A stretch of 64,000 bases of DNA, from the NCBI GenBank assembly GCA_013397865.1, contig VZTI01002339.1, positions 557,604 to 621,603 of the forward strand, given 5' to 3'. Of this stretch, positions 35,041-46,070 are shown in pieces. Under the pieces are notes generated by a model. That model was given only the letters and a program-made list of their open reading frames with translations, was not told the DNA's origin and ran no database searches. Made by a program: the position numbers and the translations under genes. The DNA is from Struthidea cinerea (taxonomy: Eukaryota; Chordata; Aves; Passeriformes; Corcoracidae). Numbering within the stretch: the first letter of the stretch is position 1; the number at the start of each line of letters is the position of its first letter.

Positions 35041-36373
35041 AGATTGAGATGCAGATTGAGCTGTGGGTGGGAGCCGGAGACAAGACGCCGTGAACTGCCA
35101 ACCTTTTGGTTAACAAGGGGCACGAAGACGGGAGGCGCCAGCCAGGTGAATGGACACTGAGAGACACCGCAGGAGCCGGGAATTGCCGACCTTTTGGATA
35201 ACAAAAGGGACTAAGACTGGTGTCGTCAGTGCAGGAGCGGAAGCCTCAGAAGGAAGAGCGAAACTTGTGCGTGAGTAGACTGTGAGGGTAGAAAAGCCCG
35301 GGGGTTCCTTCGTTGGGGGTCCTCCTTGGAGGCACCAGCTCGAGCTGTTTCTGTGTTACTGCGCCGTGAATAAGTGGCTTTATGGAACCAAGACAGCTGA
35401 GACTCTGCTAAGGGAAACCTGGAGTTGAACTGGTAAGGAAACCTGGTCTGTGTAGGTGCTAAAAAGCTAGAAGCAGAGAAATTCTTCAGCCTTTTCTCAA
35501 TATTCTGTGAGAAGACTGTCTTTCCTATGTAAACTATTTCAAACAAGGTCACAGTTTCATAAACTTCTTGCACCTGCAAGCTGTTTTGCAAGATTGTTAT
35601 GGTTTTGACTTTGAAAATACTTTGGAATAGGTATCTTAAGACTTGGCCAATCCTCTCAAGGGGTCGATGGCTGAGGAACCAATTACCTATTGCCACTCAA
35701 CACACTTTTTGTGATCTATCTTATATAGTAGTCAGAAAATTATTAAAGAAGAAGCTTCGGCTTCCACTTGTTCATGAGCCTGAACTCCATGTCGTTTTCT
35801 TTATGCGCCTCAGACATAACAGCGACAGGTCTGACTGCGTGTGAGTGGGGTGTGTGGAGTCAAAGCGCGGACACGCTGGCTCTCTGAAGCTGCCCGCTGT
35901 GGAGCAGCTTTTGTCCCAGCAATGGAAGTCTCTGGCCTTGGGAGTGTGACTGACAGAGTGTGTCGTGAATGGTCAGAGTGAGAAGTTTCCATAATACTAG
36001 GGACGGTGGTGCACAGCACCACCCCCCCACCCTCTTCTCTCCACTCCTGGGAGGTTGGGCGCGGTAAACGCACGTCTGTGGGTTTGACCAGGACAGAGGA
36101 GGATGCGCAGTCACCGTTATCGCAGAATCCCAGCCAAACAATGTAGTTTTTGGCATTGATAGGAAAGATGTGTGCTAATATCTTCACAAACAATTCCATG
36201 GGTGAGGGTATGGGTGTTAATGTCTTAGAAATGGCTCTTAATGTCTCTACCAACTTCAAGACACAGGTTTGCTACAGAACCCAGACAGTCTGATTCCTGA
36301 AACAGACAAATGGGTCAGCATAAGCCTGAGTTTCTGAACTTTGTGGGAAAATGACGGGTTCAAGGGGGGAATA
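35041..36373 (+). mobile_element. Endogenous retrovirus internal remnant, interrupted by a younger LTR
   Basis: Sequence on both sides of the solo LTR at 35451-35827 looks like degraded retroviral non-coding sequence. It carries a tandem duplication with an 88-base offset (35097-35116 and 35185-35204, about 17 of 20 bases equal). It ends in a polypurine tract (AAGGGGGGAATA) directly before the LTR start at 36374. No intact gag, pol or env frame is visible. The assignment rests on context more than on recognised proteins. Confidence 0.4.
35451..35827 (+). mobile_element. Solo LTR of an endogenous retrovirus, 377 bp
   Basis: The segment starts TGTAGGTGCTAAAAAGC, ends AACAGCGACA, and is flanked by the perfect 6-bp repeat GGTCTG (35445-35450 and 35828-35833). 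It contains an ATATAG-type TATA region and ATTAAAG before its 3' part. Its ends resemble those of the 25658-26019 LTR read on the other strand, so both probably belong to one family. Confidence 0.8.
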
Positions 36374-37146
36374 TGTGATAGGCGGCTCGGGAAGGCTGTA
36401 TCATCCTAGTACCTCAGCCAGTGGGGAAAGGAAGAAGGCAATGATGCCTTAAAGAACCTAGAAATGAAACAACACACTTTCAAGATAGTATTAGTATAGG
36501 AGGTAATAGAAAGGCTGGTCTTTATTGGAGGCCTCCAAGCGGCAGATACGGAAAACGCCTGAATGCCCAAATGCCCGCCCCTTCCCGGGACGGGGTGAAT
36601 ACAGTTTTACAAGTTTAGCAAATTAGCATAACTCACGAAAATCACCAGCTAGGAGCACAAGTGGTGAAGCAATTTCTTCCCGGTTCAACCCCCTTCTAAA
36701 TCCCCCCCACAGATGGGAACTAAACTTTGTTTATGAAAATGTGTCTCAAAGAGCTGGTCTCAACCTTGGTTCCCAGGAAGAACCAAGATAGGATAGGGGC
36801 CTTGGAATGTGTTTTGTCTTTCTGCCTATCAGGGTGGGGAAAAGTACTGGGGCTAGCTAGGAACTATATATCTATATAACAGTAGAACTAGAATATATGT
36901 GTAAAGAATATAGACAATATATAAAAGCAAAAATCATTCTGGCAACAGCAACATGCGGCTGGGAGTTTAGGATCGAAGGAGGCTGCATCCTCCAAAACCT
37001 TGAGAGAGAGAAAACCCTGTGGGCATGTGCCCCAGTGGACTCTCTCCCTTTATTTGAATAAAGTTGCAGGACTCCTCTGTCTCCTTTATGGACATTGGCT
37101 TTGCATAGCGTGATTTTCCATACAGTATTGAGCAGGACGTTCTCAC
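36374..37146 (+). mobile_element. Probable 3' LTR of an older endogenous retrovirus
   Basis: TGTGATAGGC follows directly on a polypurine tract. A TATA-rich stretch (about 36863-36880) and AATAAA at 37057-37062 stand in the order expected of U3 and R, and the 3' end is taken at GTTCTCACA. No target duplication was found, in line with a truncated provirus. The right border is approximate. Confidence 0.5.
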
Positions 37147-38437
37147 ACCTGTTGTACCACCACTCCCTGTAACTGCACCCCAACCTGTCTGTTCACCAGT
37201 GCCCACACTCACCGCCCTAGGAACTGGTCGCACATACTGGGCCCATGCACCCACCACGGTGGGCAGGAGGACAAGGTCCCAGTGGAGCCAGGGTGCCCCA
37301 GCCTGGAGCCCTGGGGAGGAAAGTGCCCATCACCATCAAGATCCCTGGGCAGCCCTCGGGATGCTTGAGCAGGAAAGGCAGAGCCAGGGCACAGTCAGGA
37401 GCAAGGGGCTCCCAGGGTAGTGGGAGCTGCAGCTTTGGGACAGCCTGTGCAGGGCTGAAGCGAGGTGAGAAATCTGTCACCTCCTGATCAGCCCTTTCCC
37501 TGCACCATGCAGCAGCCTGTGCTTACATTTTCTCATGTTTCTCCTAAAAGTGGTTTGGGGATTTTTTTTCTATAGGTCTAGAGGCAAAAGGATGTTTTTA
37601 TGGGAAAGAAGTAAATCTGTGTAAGGACATCCAGAGCAAATAGTTCAAAGCCCTGCACTTGAGCTTGTTGTGTAAGACCTGGTGCTCCAGGTGCAGAAGA
37701 TGCAGCTCACAGGGATGCAGGAAGCAGCCTAGCAGCAGCAGTAAACCGGAAACAAATGGTAGGGTGGAAAGGAGTGGGATGGATGCTGGACACACTCATC
37801 CGTTCCCACTCCTTTGGTCTCCACTGCTGTCCCCCATCTTGTATTTCTGCTTGTATCCCCTGGAGCTGCAAGTCCTGCAGGAAAGGAGCCATGAGAAAGA
37901 GGAGGAGGACTCATCCATCACTGCGTGCTGCTGGTCAGTCCTGCTGCTCCCATGTCCATGCTGGGCCCTGTCCCTTCACTCCCAAGTCTGTCCCTACATA
38001 CACCTCCTCTGTGTGAGCACGTTATCTCACAGCATTAATCATTGTGTGCCCATCTGGTGGCTTGTCTTTGCTCAAGATTACACTAAGAGGCCTCAAGATT
38101 TTATCTTGAGGAAAAATAAAGTAATCCAAATCTCCCAGCTGCGGGGCGTTTATCACCTGCAATTCATTTGACCTGCCCAGGAGTTAAAATCTTCCTGCAG
38201 ATGTACCAACTGCTGCAGGTCAATAAAATAGCTGAAGGAGGGGGGAAAGGCAAACAGATGGGCCAGAGCATGAACTGGAAGGAAGACTAGTGTCATCTGG
38301 AGATCAAAGAGAATAACACCTATGGGAAGTGGTTTGTCAAAAATCCCCAGCTCCCAGCATGACACAACACCTCTGTGACACCTGGATCTGTCTCAGCTCC
38401 CTCCCTGCAGAGGTGCCCAGACATCAGCCCCAGAAGT
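37147..38437. other. Intergenic sequence, nothing recognised
   Basis: No gene or clear repeat was recognised between the ERV remnant and the tandem duplication that precedes FReD-B. Confidence 0.4.
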
Positions 38438-38920
38438 GGGCTGCAGACACGGATGCCTTGTGCTCTCCATCAGCAAAGGCTGGGGCTGAGGTCAACAACC
38501 TTTCCCAGGGGCCATCCCTGATCCTTAGATGCTTTGTGGCAGCTCTGAGCTCTCTGCCGGGATGTGTTATACAGTACCCCTTCCACAACACTCCCCCCTT
38601 AACCCATATGTCCTGAGGGGAAAAAAACAGTCTCAGGAGGGTTCTGCCGACCTGCTCTCCCCCATTGTGTGTGGGTGGGCATCACCCCAGCCCAGGTGCT
38701 CTCTGAGAGAACATCTCCATTCTCTCGTGGCCAGTGCATCAGGCAGCAGCTGTTGGGTCACACCTGTGCAAGGTGTTTTGGTAAACCCTCAGTACTGGAC
38801 CGGTGTCTCCTCCTTCCCTTCTGCTTTCAGTCCCCATTTTCATCCAGTGCTTGGGTGGCACCAGCAGGTCCTCCCCCTGACCTGCCATCTGACATCCAGC
38901 TCCTGCTGTGGTCCTGATGG
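38438..38920 (+). repeat. Tandem segmental duplication, unit A copy 1
   Basis: It starts GGGCTGCAGACACGGATGCC and aligns by eye, with scattered differences and small indels, to 39923-40405 (for example CAACCTTTCCCAGGGG and TTTTCATCCAGTGCTT in both). Confidence 0.85.
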
Positions 38921-39735
38921 AACCGTTTGTACCCCTGTGTGTCACCAGCACCGGGTGTCCATCTGGCTCCAGTACACTGTGCTGGGAGATGATGGTTCCT
39001 TGGGCAGCAGGTCCCACAGTGAGGGCAGGGGAGGAGCAGGGGACAGATGCCTCCCATCTGGGGGAGGCTCGGTCCCTTCTTCTCCCTCCTTCCATAATTC
39101 AGCTTTCTCCTTATGACCTCCAGATACCCTGACTGGGCTCACACTTCCAAGACCATACATGCGCTCTCACTGCTTCTTCAAGGGCCAGCAGTGCTGGGGG
39201 GGAATCACCATGGGGTCCTGGCTGCAGGGACCTGCCTTATAGCTGTAGGATGAGGATGTCACTGAGGGGTAACAACAGCCAGGGCCACCCCAGTGCCCAC
39301 AGGTTGGGATGTCAGGCACAGCTTGGCACCTCAGCTTTGGGGCTGCACTTGGTGCCCAGGTGGGTGCAGAGAGCCAGCCCTGCTCCTGTGTGGCATAGGG
39401 CAGGGGCTGCTGGAAGGGCTGGGGAGACCCTTGTCGTCTGTTTTGAAATTGGGCCGCCAGAAATGCGTCTAAGACAAATGCTACAGTCCCAGGTTATATA
39501 TGGCACTGGAAGCAGAGGTCAGGGCTGGGACGAGGCCCTTTTGCTGCTCAGTGTGTGTGGAATCCCATGTGAAATGTCAGAGCACAGTTTCCCCTCGAGT
39601 GATGCACCAGGTGAGGTGGACAGACCTGGAGGGTGTCTAACAGAGATTTCTGGCCTGGCCAGGTGACAGAACGTCCCTACATGGCTTGGCTTCAAACCTC
39701 GTAAGTATTAACAACCCCAAGAAAAACCCTTATCA

Positions 39736-39922
39736 GTAGCTTTTGTCAGTTTTGTGGAATTCTGTGTGAACACCAGCAGCTGAGAACTCTTATCATGGAA
39801 GCACAACAGCTGGCACGTGAGAGAAGGTGTCTATGGAAGGAGGCAAACAAACCATGAATTTCCAGGAATGGGCGAGTTCTGCTGTTTGGATTGACTACCT
39901 CACCTCACAGACAAACAGAGCT
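39736..39922 (+). repeat. Diverged copy of the FReD-B promoter-proximal sequence (unit P copy 1)
   Basis: The segment from ATCAGTAGCTTTTGTCAG to the CTGCTGTTTGGATTGACTACCTCACC region aligns by eye to 40418-40600, just before the FReD-B TATA box. The TATA box itself is absent: unit A copy 2 begins instead. Confidence 0.75.
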
Positions 39923-40405
39923 GGGCTGCAGACACAGATGCCTTGTGCCCTCCATCAGCAAAGGCTGAGGCAAATGTCAACAACCTTTCCCAGGGGTCAT
40001 CCCTGACCCGTGGATGCTTTGTGGCACCTCTGAGCAAAAACCAGGTGGTCATGCAGTGCCCCTTCCCCTACACTCCCTGCCCTTATCCCATATGTCCTGA
40101 GGGGGAGAAACAGGCTCAGGAGGGCTCTGCTTACCTGCTCACCTACTCTCCCCCATGGTGTGTGTGTGAGCATCACCCCAGCCCGAGTGCTTTCTGAGAG
40201 AGAGAAAGCCAGTGCATCAGGCAGCAGCTGCAGCTGTTGGGTCACATCTGTGCAGGGTGTTTTGGTAAATCCTCAGCACCAGGCTGGTGTCTCTTCTTTC
40301 TTCCCCTCTGCTTTCGGTCCCCATTTTCATCCAGTGCTTCGGTGGCACCAGCAGGTCCTCCCCCCTGACCTGCTGGCTGACCCCAGGGGCCTCTCCTATG
40401 GTTCT
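39923..40405 (+). repeat. Tandem segmental duplication, unit A copy 2
   Basis: This is the counterpart of 38438-38920, here leading directly into the FReD-B promoter. The order A, spacer, P, A', P' suggests duplication of a FReD gene's 5' region. Confidence 0.85.
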
Positions 40406-40604
40406 GGTAGGACTGTTATCAGGAGCTTTCCTTGGTTTCGTGGAATCCTGTGTGAACCCCAGCAGCTATTTGCTGGGAACCCTTACCACAGAAACACAAC
40501 AGATGGTGCATGAGAGGTACCTGCAGACAACAAACAGACCATAAATTTCCAGGAATGAATGAGAACTGCTATTTGATCAGCTGCTTCACTTCACCGATGA
40601 GCCC

Positions 40605-40611
40605 TATATAA
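40605..40611 (+). promoter_or_regulatory. TATA box of FReD-B
   Basis: TATATAA lies 83 bases before the predicted ATG at 40688, which gives a start site near 40636 and a 5' UTR of about 50 bases. No CpG island is present, as expected for a tissue-restricted gene. Confidence 0.7.
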
Positions 40612-40687
40612 CATCAGGGTTGGCTATGCTGCCACCAGACCAGACCTACTCAGCTCCCCCACTCCACAGGATCCCAACAGAGACAGA

Positions 40688-40691
40688 ATGG
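40688..40691 (+). CDS. FReD-B exon 1, start codon
   Basis: ATGG is followed by the strong donor GTGAGT. G joins CT of exon 2 to make Ala. Only four coding bases lie in this exon. Confidence 0.72.
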
Positions 40692-43405
40692 GTGAGTGTG
40701 GGACAGGACGGGACGGGACGGGACGGGACGGGGTGGGATGGGGTGAATTCTGTGTGCAGCTGGGCATCCCTACCTTTCTTTCCAAGGTCTTAGGTCCCTG
40801 TGCTTTGTTTATCCCTCTTGTAGTAGCTCCTAAATATCTTTATGTACCAGCGATGCCCACAACCCAACACATCAGTTCTCTTCCAGAGGATTCACATTCC
40901 CAGATTCACTGTGCGTCTTCTTTCTCCAGCTGCTCGTCACTACAGTCCTCTGTTCTTCACCTCCATGCTGGCCCTGCTATCCCCACTTCTTGCTCTGCAC
41001 ATCGAAAACCTGGAAAGATTGAAAGCAAATTTAGATGAAATCATTAATATCCATTCCGATGGACCTCTTCCTGGTATGTGTTTTCTGTCTTACATCCCTA
41101 AACTTTGTTCATCCAAACATCAGGAGCCCTCTCCTCTGCACAGAAAAGGAGGTTTGGAAAATACTCTTGTGGAAATAAAAGGATCCTGATCAAATCTTCC
41201 TCTAATTTAATATCTTAACCAAACATCACCAGATTTGGTAATTCAACCTTCTTTGTTATTGACAAGATTGTATGTGGCAGCTTTTTCTAGACAGACTGTT
41301 TATCTTCCTTTATATATTCTCTTCCCACATATATTTGTATAGTCTATTCACAGGCCTGAATCTTCAGAGAGACTTTGTATAAGTGACTAACCAGAATGCT
41401 TTCTGAAGCTTGCACGTGGCTAAACGGTCCCAAAACCTCATCAAACCACTGATGGAGGTCACAATTCCAGAGGCTCTCAGGGAAACATTCTTACTGAGAT
41501 GGGTGCTGGGATTTCTCTTAAACAGAGAATCGTCCTCTCATAGCTGTGAGCTCTTTCACACTCTGAAGGTTTCTGGAGCTCTTTATGGATTGAATGAACA
41601 TATGAATCCTTCATCACTGAGAAGCAGGTTCAACAGCAACAGCTCTCAGCAGTCTGATCTTGGTCTGAGAGCACCTGTGGTCTGTTACCCTCCTGATCCT
41701 TCTCTCTCTGTACATCCTTGTACTCATCACTACTACCCTGAGCAACTTGTTCTAGTGGAAGATGTCCCTGCTTATAGCAGGGGGATTGGGCTAGGTGGTC
41801 TTTTAAGGGTGCCTTCTAACCTAAACCATTCATGATTCCGTGGTTCTACTCGGGTATGCCGTCTGCTCCTTGCTGAGAGGAGCAAATAGGCAGCTGCTTA
41901 ATGGCTGTAGCACTCCCATTCCTAGTCTCTGGTCCCTTTGAAGATTTTCCAACGAAAAACTACCATACAAGAAGAAAAATGAGCCAAGTGGCATCATTGA
42001 AATGCCCTACAAAAAACTCAGTGCTGGAAATAATAGCCCGTGGGGCTGGACTTATCTCTGCGCTGTGGCCCAGGGCTGCTCTTCTCATTCCTTGTTTTCC
42101 TGATGCAGATGAAGCTAGAGGGATCATCCAGCAGAACCAGGCAGCTGACCCTCGGCAGGCACAGAGCCAAAGAAGTAAGCACCCACATCCCCCAGGGAAC
42201 AGGGAGGGGTGCAGGGAATGAGGGCAGAGTGGTGGTGGGTTGGCAATCAGCCTGGGGAGCAGCCAGCCCAGTGCCTCAGCAGAACTCCATGTGCTCCTTC
42301 AAACATGAAGGCCACTGAATGAGGGTAGGGTCATGTTGGACATGGGAAAGAAATGTCAGACAGTGAGGGTGGTGAGGACCTGGCACAGGTTGCCCAGAGA
42401 AGCTGTGGCTGCCACATCCCTGGAAGTGTCCAAGTCCAGGTTGGACAGGGCTTGGAGCAACCTGGTCTAGTGGAAGGTGTCCCTGGCCATGGCAGCGGGG
42501 TGGAACAAGATGGGCTTTAAGATTACTTCCAAGCCAACCCATTCTGGGATTCTGTGATCTCAGAGGACTCTGCTGCCGTTACTTACATGCCACAAGTCCA
42601 CAGAGAATATCCCTCTCGAGCAAAGCTGGGCTTTCACAGCCATCCACAGGGTCCAATGCTAAGGGAATAAGATTTCCTCCTTCCTGACCCCAGGGATGCA
42701 GCAGATGCCAGGGTTGCAGGGACAGCAGACTGGGCTGTTGTGCCTGTTGGTCCTCCAATGTTCTCTCATGCCCCAGGTTGGCCCAAGGACTGCAGTGAGC
42801 TTCCTGCCAGCAGCCCCAGTGGCATCTACATCATCCAGCCCACAGGAATGCAAACCATCGTGGTCTACTGTGAGATGAACAAAGAGAATGGAGGCTGGAC
42901 CGTCATCCAGAGGAACCACAGAGATTCATCAGTCAGCTGGGACGAATCCTGGAGCACCTACAAGCACGGCTTTGGGAATGTGCACACTGAGTTCTGGCTG
43001 GGCACCGAGTACATCCACCAGATCACCCGGCAGAAGGTCTACCAGGTCAGGTTTGCCATCTGGGATGCTTCAAATAACATGAAGTTCGCAGACTACAACC
43101 TGTTCCGCCTGGGTGATGAGTCCCAGGGCTACCAGCTGAGGCTGGGAGCGCACTCGGGGACAGCGGAGGATGCCATGGCCTCCAAGGGCACCACGACCAT
43201 GCACGACAACATGAAGTTCTCTGCTAAAGATCGGGATCAGGACACTTCTAGCGGGAACTGCGCCTCCAGCTCCGGGGGCGGGTGGTGGTACTCGGCGTGT
43301 TATTCTGTGCGTCTGAACTTCAAAGGGGGCATGACATGGGGCAACCTGTGCCAGGGGAACTGCAGGGCCTCGGCCATCCTCATCAAACCCACCACCTACT
43401 GCTAG
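40688..43405 (+). CDS. FReD-B: secreted fibrinogen-domain protein, intact (FGL1/MFAP4-like)
   Basis: Four coding exons, 40688-40691, 40930-41073, 42109-42174 and 42777-43405, sum to 843 nt: 280 codons plus stop, with all phases matching. The start is MAARHYSPLFF, followed by a hydrophobic TSMLALLSPLLA that looks like a signal peptide; cleavage near Ala-Leu-His is inferred. A short polar linker follows (ENLERLKANLDEIINIH, then DEARGIIQQNQAADPR), then a FReD of about 210 residues with the paired cysteines (DCS and VYCEMN), the calcium-site motif KDRDQD with GNCA, and an extra CysGlnGlyAsnCys pair near the C-terminus. There is no collagen repeat, so it is not a ficolin. In this family such proteins are secreted oligomeric lectins or growth-regulating factors. 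Ligand and exact orthologue are unknown. Confidence 0.85.
40700..40740 (+). repeat. (GGGAC)n pentanucleotide repeat at a splice donor
   Basis: About five GGGAC units and related G-rich sequence begin less than 10 bases after the donor of FReD-B exon 1. This is probably length-variable. Confidence 0.95.
40930..41073 (+). CDS. FReD-B exon 2 (signal peptide and linker)
   Basis: This 144-nt exon with acceptor TTTCTCCAG and donor GTATGTG encodes the hydrophobic leader and the start of a heptad-like linker (ENLERLKANLDEII), which could help oligomerisation. Confidence 0.78.
41745..41850 (+). mobile_element. CR1 LINE 3' fragment, diverged
   Basis: The segment GAGCAACTTGTTCTAGTGG to CCATTCATGATTCCGTGGTTC lies within FReD-B intron 2. 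Confidence 0.82.
42109..42174 (+). CDS. FReD-B exon 3 (linker)
   Basis: This 66-nt exon with acceptor GATGCAG and donor GTAAGC encodes DEARGIIQQNQAADPRQAQS, then Gln-Arg and a split Ser codon. It is phase 1 at both ends, like the SRCR exon in FReD-A. Confidence 0.75.
42340..42565 (+). mobile_element. CR1 LINE 3' fragment
   Basis: The segment GGGAAAGAAATGTCAGACAG to CCATTCTGGGATTCTGTGAT is a plus-strand CR1 3' end in FReD-B intron 3. Confidence 0.88.
42777..43405 (+). CDS. FReD-B exon 4 (fibrinogen C-terminal domain)
   Basis: This 629-nt exon starts WPKDCSELPASSPSGIYIIQ and ends KPTTYC then TAG. It includes VYCEMNKENGGWTVIQRN, FGNVHTEFWLGTEYIHQI and SGGGWWYSACYSVRLNF. From 42959 to the stop it differs from FReD-A by only three bases. 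Confidence 0.9.
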
Positions 43406-43873
43406 TTGTATTTTAATTTCCTTGCTGCCCAACCTGGGGCCAATTCTCGCTCTCCAAAGAATTCAAACAAAGCAAAACCAAACTGGGTGTGCCACGGGGT
43501 CTTGGCAGAGGTTGGTCATATGTAGCTACTGAAGAAAATAAGGCATTTTCCACTTTTTCTTCCTCCTGTAGATTTCCCCTACTTCTCTGCTGTGCCTGTG
43601 TCCTCTAGTTCAGAGTCAGATCATTTAAATTACATTAATAATAGAAACAATCTCTTGGAAACTCAGAAGTTTCCAGATCAGTAGTGGGCTTCATATAACA
43701 TGTGAAATGGTTAACCCAGTAGACTTCTGTGGCTGTGTCAGTTAATTTACGTCCTTAATTTCAGGAAAACTACCTAATTTTTGCTGAAGATCTTGCTCAA
43801 GATACTAAAGTGCACAGTCAACCTCTCACTCTGAACCTCCTGCATGTAAGGGTTAATAGATGTTAAATAGTCA

Positions 43874-43879
43874 AATAAA
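43874..43879 (+). terminator. Candidate polyadenylation signal of FReD-B
   Basis: AATAAA lies 469 bases after the stop codon. It is the first such motif I noticed downstream. Confidence 0.5.
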
Positions 43880-43984
43880 TTGGTATTCAAAGAACTGTCT
43901 GAATTGTGAAAGTCTATTTCAGACCTTTGAAGTGCTCAAAGAGGTTAATGCATTAGAGGTTTTCCACCACTGCAGCTCAGCTTT

Positions 43985-44084
43985 TCCCTGAGCCAGGGCC
44001 ATGATGACTTCCCAGAGTCAGTGCTGGTAGAACAGTTGGACTTGATCTTAGAGGTCTTTTCCAACCCTCATGATTCTATGATAC
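43985..44084 (+). mobile_element. CR1 LINE 3' end, interrupted by an LTR
   Basis: GTAGAACAGTTGGACTTGATC and TTTTCCAACCCTCATGATTC end in the ATGATTCTATGATAC tail, into which the next LTR inserted. Confidence 0.8.
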
Positions 44085-44758
44085 TGACCTTGCGGTCGGG
44101 ACTGTCCGTCTCGGGGGCTCTGTCCGACCCCCACGAGTGTCGGTCCGCGATCTCTCCTGCAGGCTCAGGACACGTGCGGAGCGCTGGGAGGCAAACCGCC
44201 GCCGCCGCGAGGGAAGTCGCTGCCAGGGGAAGCAGCCCGGACGACAGGTGCTCGCTGTCCCCGAAGGTGGCAGAACGGGAGGCTGCGTCCTTCCCTTGTG
44301 GCCCACGAGAGCGAAGGAATAACGAGGAGGAGGAGGACTCCCTTGGTGCAAGCAGGACAGGCTTTATTGGCAGTCGAGGTCACGGAAGGAAAATCGCCCC
44401 CAAACCGCTCAGTGCAGAGAGTTTTAAGGGGAAGCAAACGGGGAGGAGTTTACAACGGGAACTAATGGGAAAGGACCAGAGCGGAGGGGCTAGGGTACAG
44501 AGAACCAATGGGAGTTGAACTGGGGAGGAGGCACTAAACAAGGACTAATAGGGGACCGAGTAACGGGGAATGTTCTTAAAATTTGGGAAGGTACAAAATC
44601 TCAGGGGGAGGAATTTTAAACTTGGGAGCTGCCCACGGACCCACCTTCTGATTCGGATTTGTCCGCCCATTCGAGAGCATAGATTGGGGTGACCGGAGGT
44701 GGTCTGTGCAGGGACCAAAAGGATGCCCGGTATGATGATTTCAAGGGGCATCCCAACA
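44085..44758 (-). mobile_element. Solo LTR of an endogenous retrovirus, 674 bp
   Basis: On the minus strand it runs TGTTGGGATGCC to GCAAGGTCA, with a CAATAAAGCC polyadenylation site (plus about 44370) followed by a GC-rich R/U5. It is flanked by the perfect 6-bp repeat TGATAC (44079-44084 and 44759-44764). No internal region remains. Confidence 0.88.
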
Positions 44759-45464
44759 TGATACATCCTCATCTTTGAGGGCAGAACCCTTCAGCAGATG
44801 CCACCCATTCCAGCTTCCAACCTCCATGGTATTAATGTACTAAAATTGCTGCCAGTGGCATGTGAGTCCTGGAGTGCCTTTGGCTCAGGGAGATGAGAGC
44901 CATTTCCTCATCAATACAGAGGCATGAGCTAGCAAATAAAAATCATTGAAAACAAATCTTCTATTACTTTGTCGTGCTTGTGTGCAATTTTTTACACCAT
45001 GGTTTTACTGCATGTCTGCCTTGAAACATGGGATTTCTCTCCTGCCTCTTACTGGCTCCTGCCCCTCTGCAGTGAGTCATGATGTGTGTGACAGGAGGAG
45101 TAGGCATCTGTCAGCTCAGAATGGAGACTAAACCCAGTAGGAGACAATAACCTAAATAAAATGTTCTTGGCTGTCAAACTTGGGAATTTCTTGTTGCATT
45201 TAGAAAATGTTTGGGTTTTTTCTTGGCTAACACTCTTGCCTTGAGATACACATGGAGATGTATGATTAAAGGGACCCTCTGCTAATGCCTCCCCACAAGG
45301 TTGGGCAACCATCATGTATCCAGGTAGGGTGAGAGGCAGCTCAGGGGCAGCAGCACCCACCTATGCTGGGCTCCCAGCATGGCATTCCCTTCCATGACAG
45401 GAAAGACAATTCCATTGGATATTCCATCCTCATGGTGAGTCTCCTTAGCAAGATGCAGAAAAGT

Positions 45465-46070
45465 CTCTTTTGCACCATGTCCCCTCGTTATCTTTAACCA
45501 GTGTGACTTTTGTTGAGTGGAAGAGATTGTCCCCGTCTGCCCTTGTGAGACCCCACCTGCAGAGCTGCCTCCAGCTCTGGGGTCCTGAGCACAGGAAAGA
45601 TGTGGAGCTGTTGAAGCAAGTCCAGAGGCAGCCACTGAGATGCTCCAAGGGCTGGAGCCCCTCTGCTGTGGAGACAGGCTGGGAGAGCTGGGGGGGTCCC
45701 GCCTGGAGAAGAGGAGACTCCAGGGAGACCTTAGAGCCCCTTCCAGTGCCTAAAGGGGCTCCAGGAGAGCTGGAGAGGGACTTTGGACAAGGGACTAGGG
45801 TAACAGGACAAGGGGGAATGGCTTCCCGCTGCCAGAGGGCAGGGCTAGATGGGATATTGGGAAGAAATTCTTCCCTGTGAGGGTGGTGAGGCCCTGGCAC
45901 AGGTTGCCCAGGGAAGCTGTGGCTGCCCCTGGATCCCTGGAAGTGTTCCAGGCCAGGTTGGACAGGGCTTGGAGCAACCTGGTCTAGTGGAAGGTGCCCC
46001 TGCCCACAGCAGTAGGGTTGGAATGAAATATCTTTAAGGTCCCTTCCAACCCAAACCAATTCTGTGATTT
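45465..46070 (+). mobile_element. CR1 LINE fragment, longest in the window (about 600 bp)
   Basis: It runs from TTGCACCATGTCCC through CACCTGCAGAGCTGCCTCCAG and GGGAATGGCTTCCCGCTGCC to CCAATTCTGTGATTTTTG, i.e. the end of the reverse-transcriptase frame plus the 3' UTR of CR1. Confidence 0.92.

Noticed and set aside
35810..36259. 149-codon minus-strand frame in the ERV region
   Set aside because: It crosses the LTR border at 35827 and lies opposite to the inferred ERV orientation; no retroviral motif.
36374..36955. Minus-strand LTR based on CCAATAAAG at about 36522
   Set aside because: The polypurine tract before 36374, the TATA region and AATAAA at 37057 fit plus orientation better.
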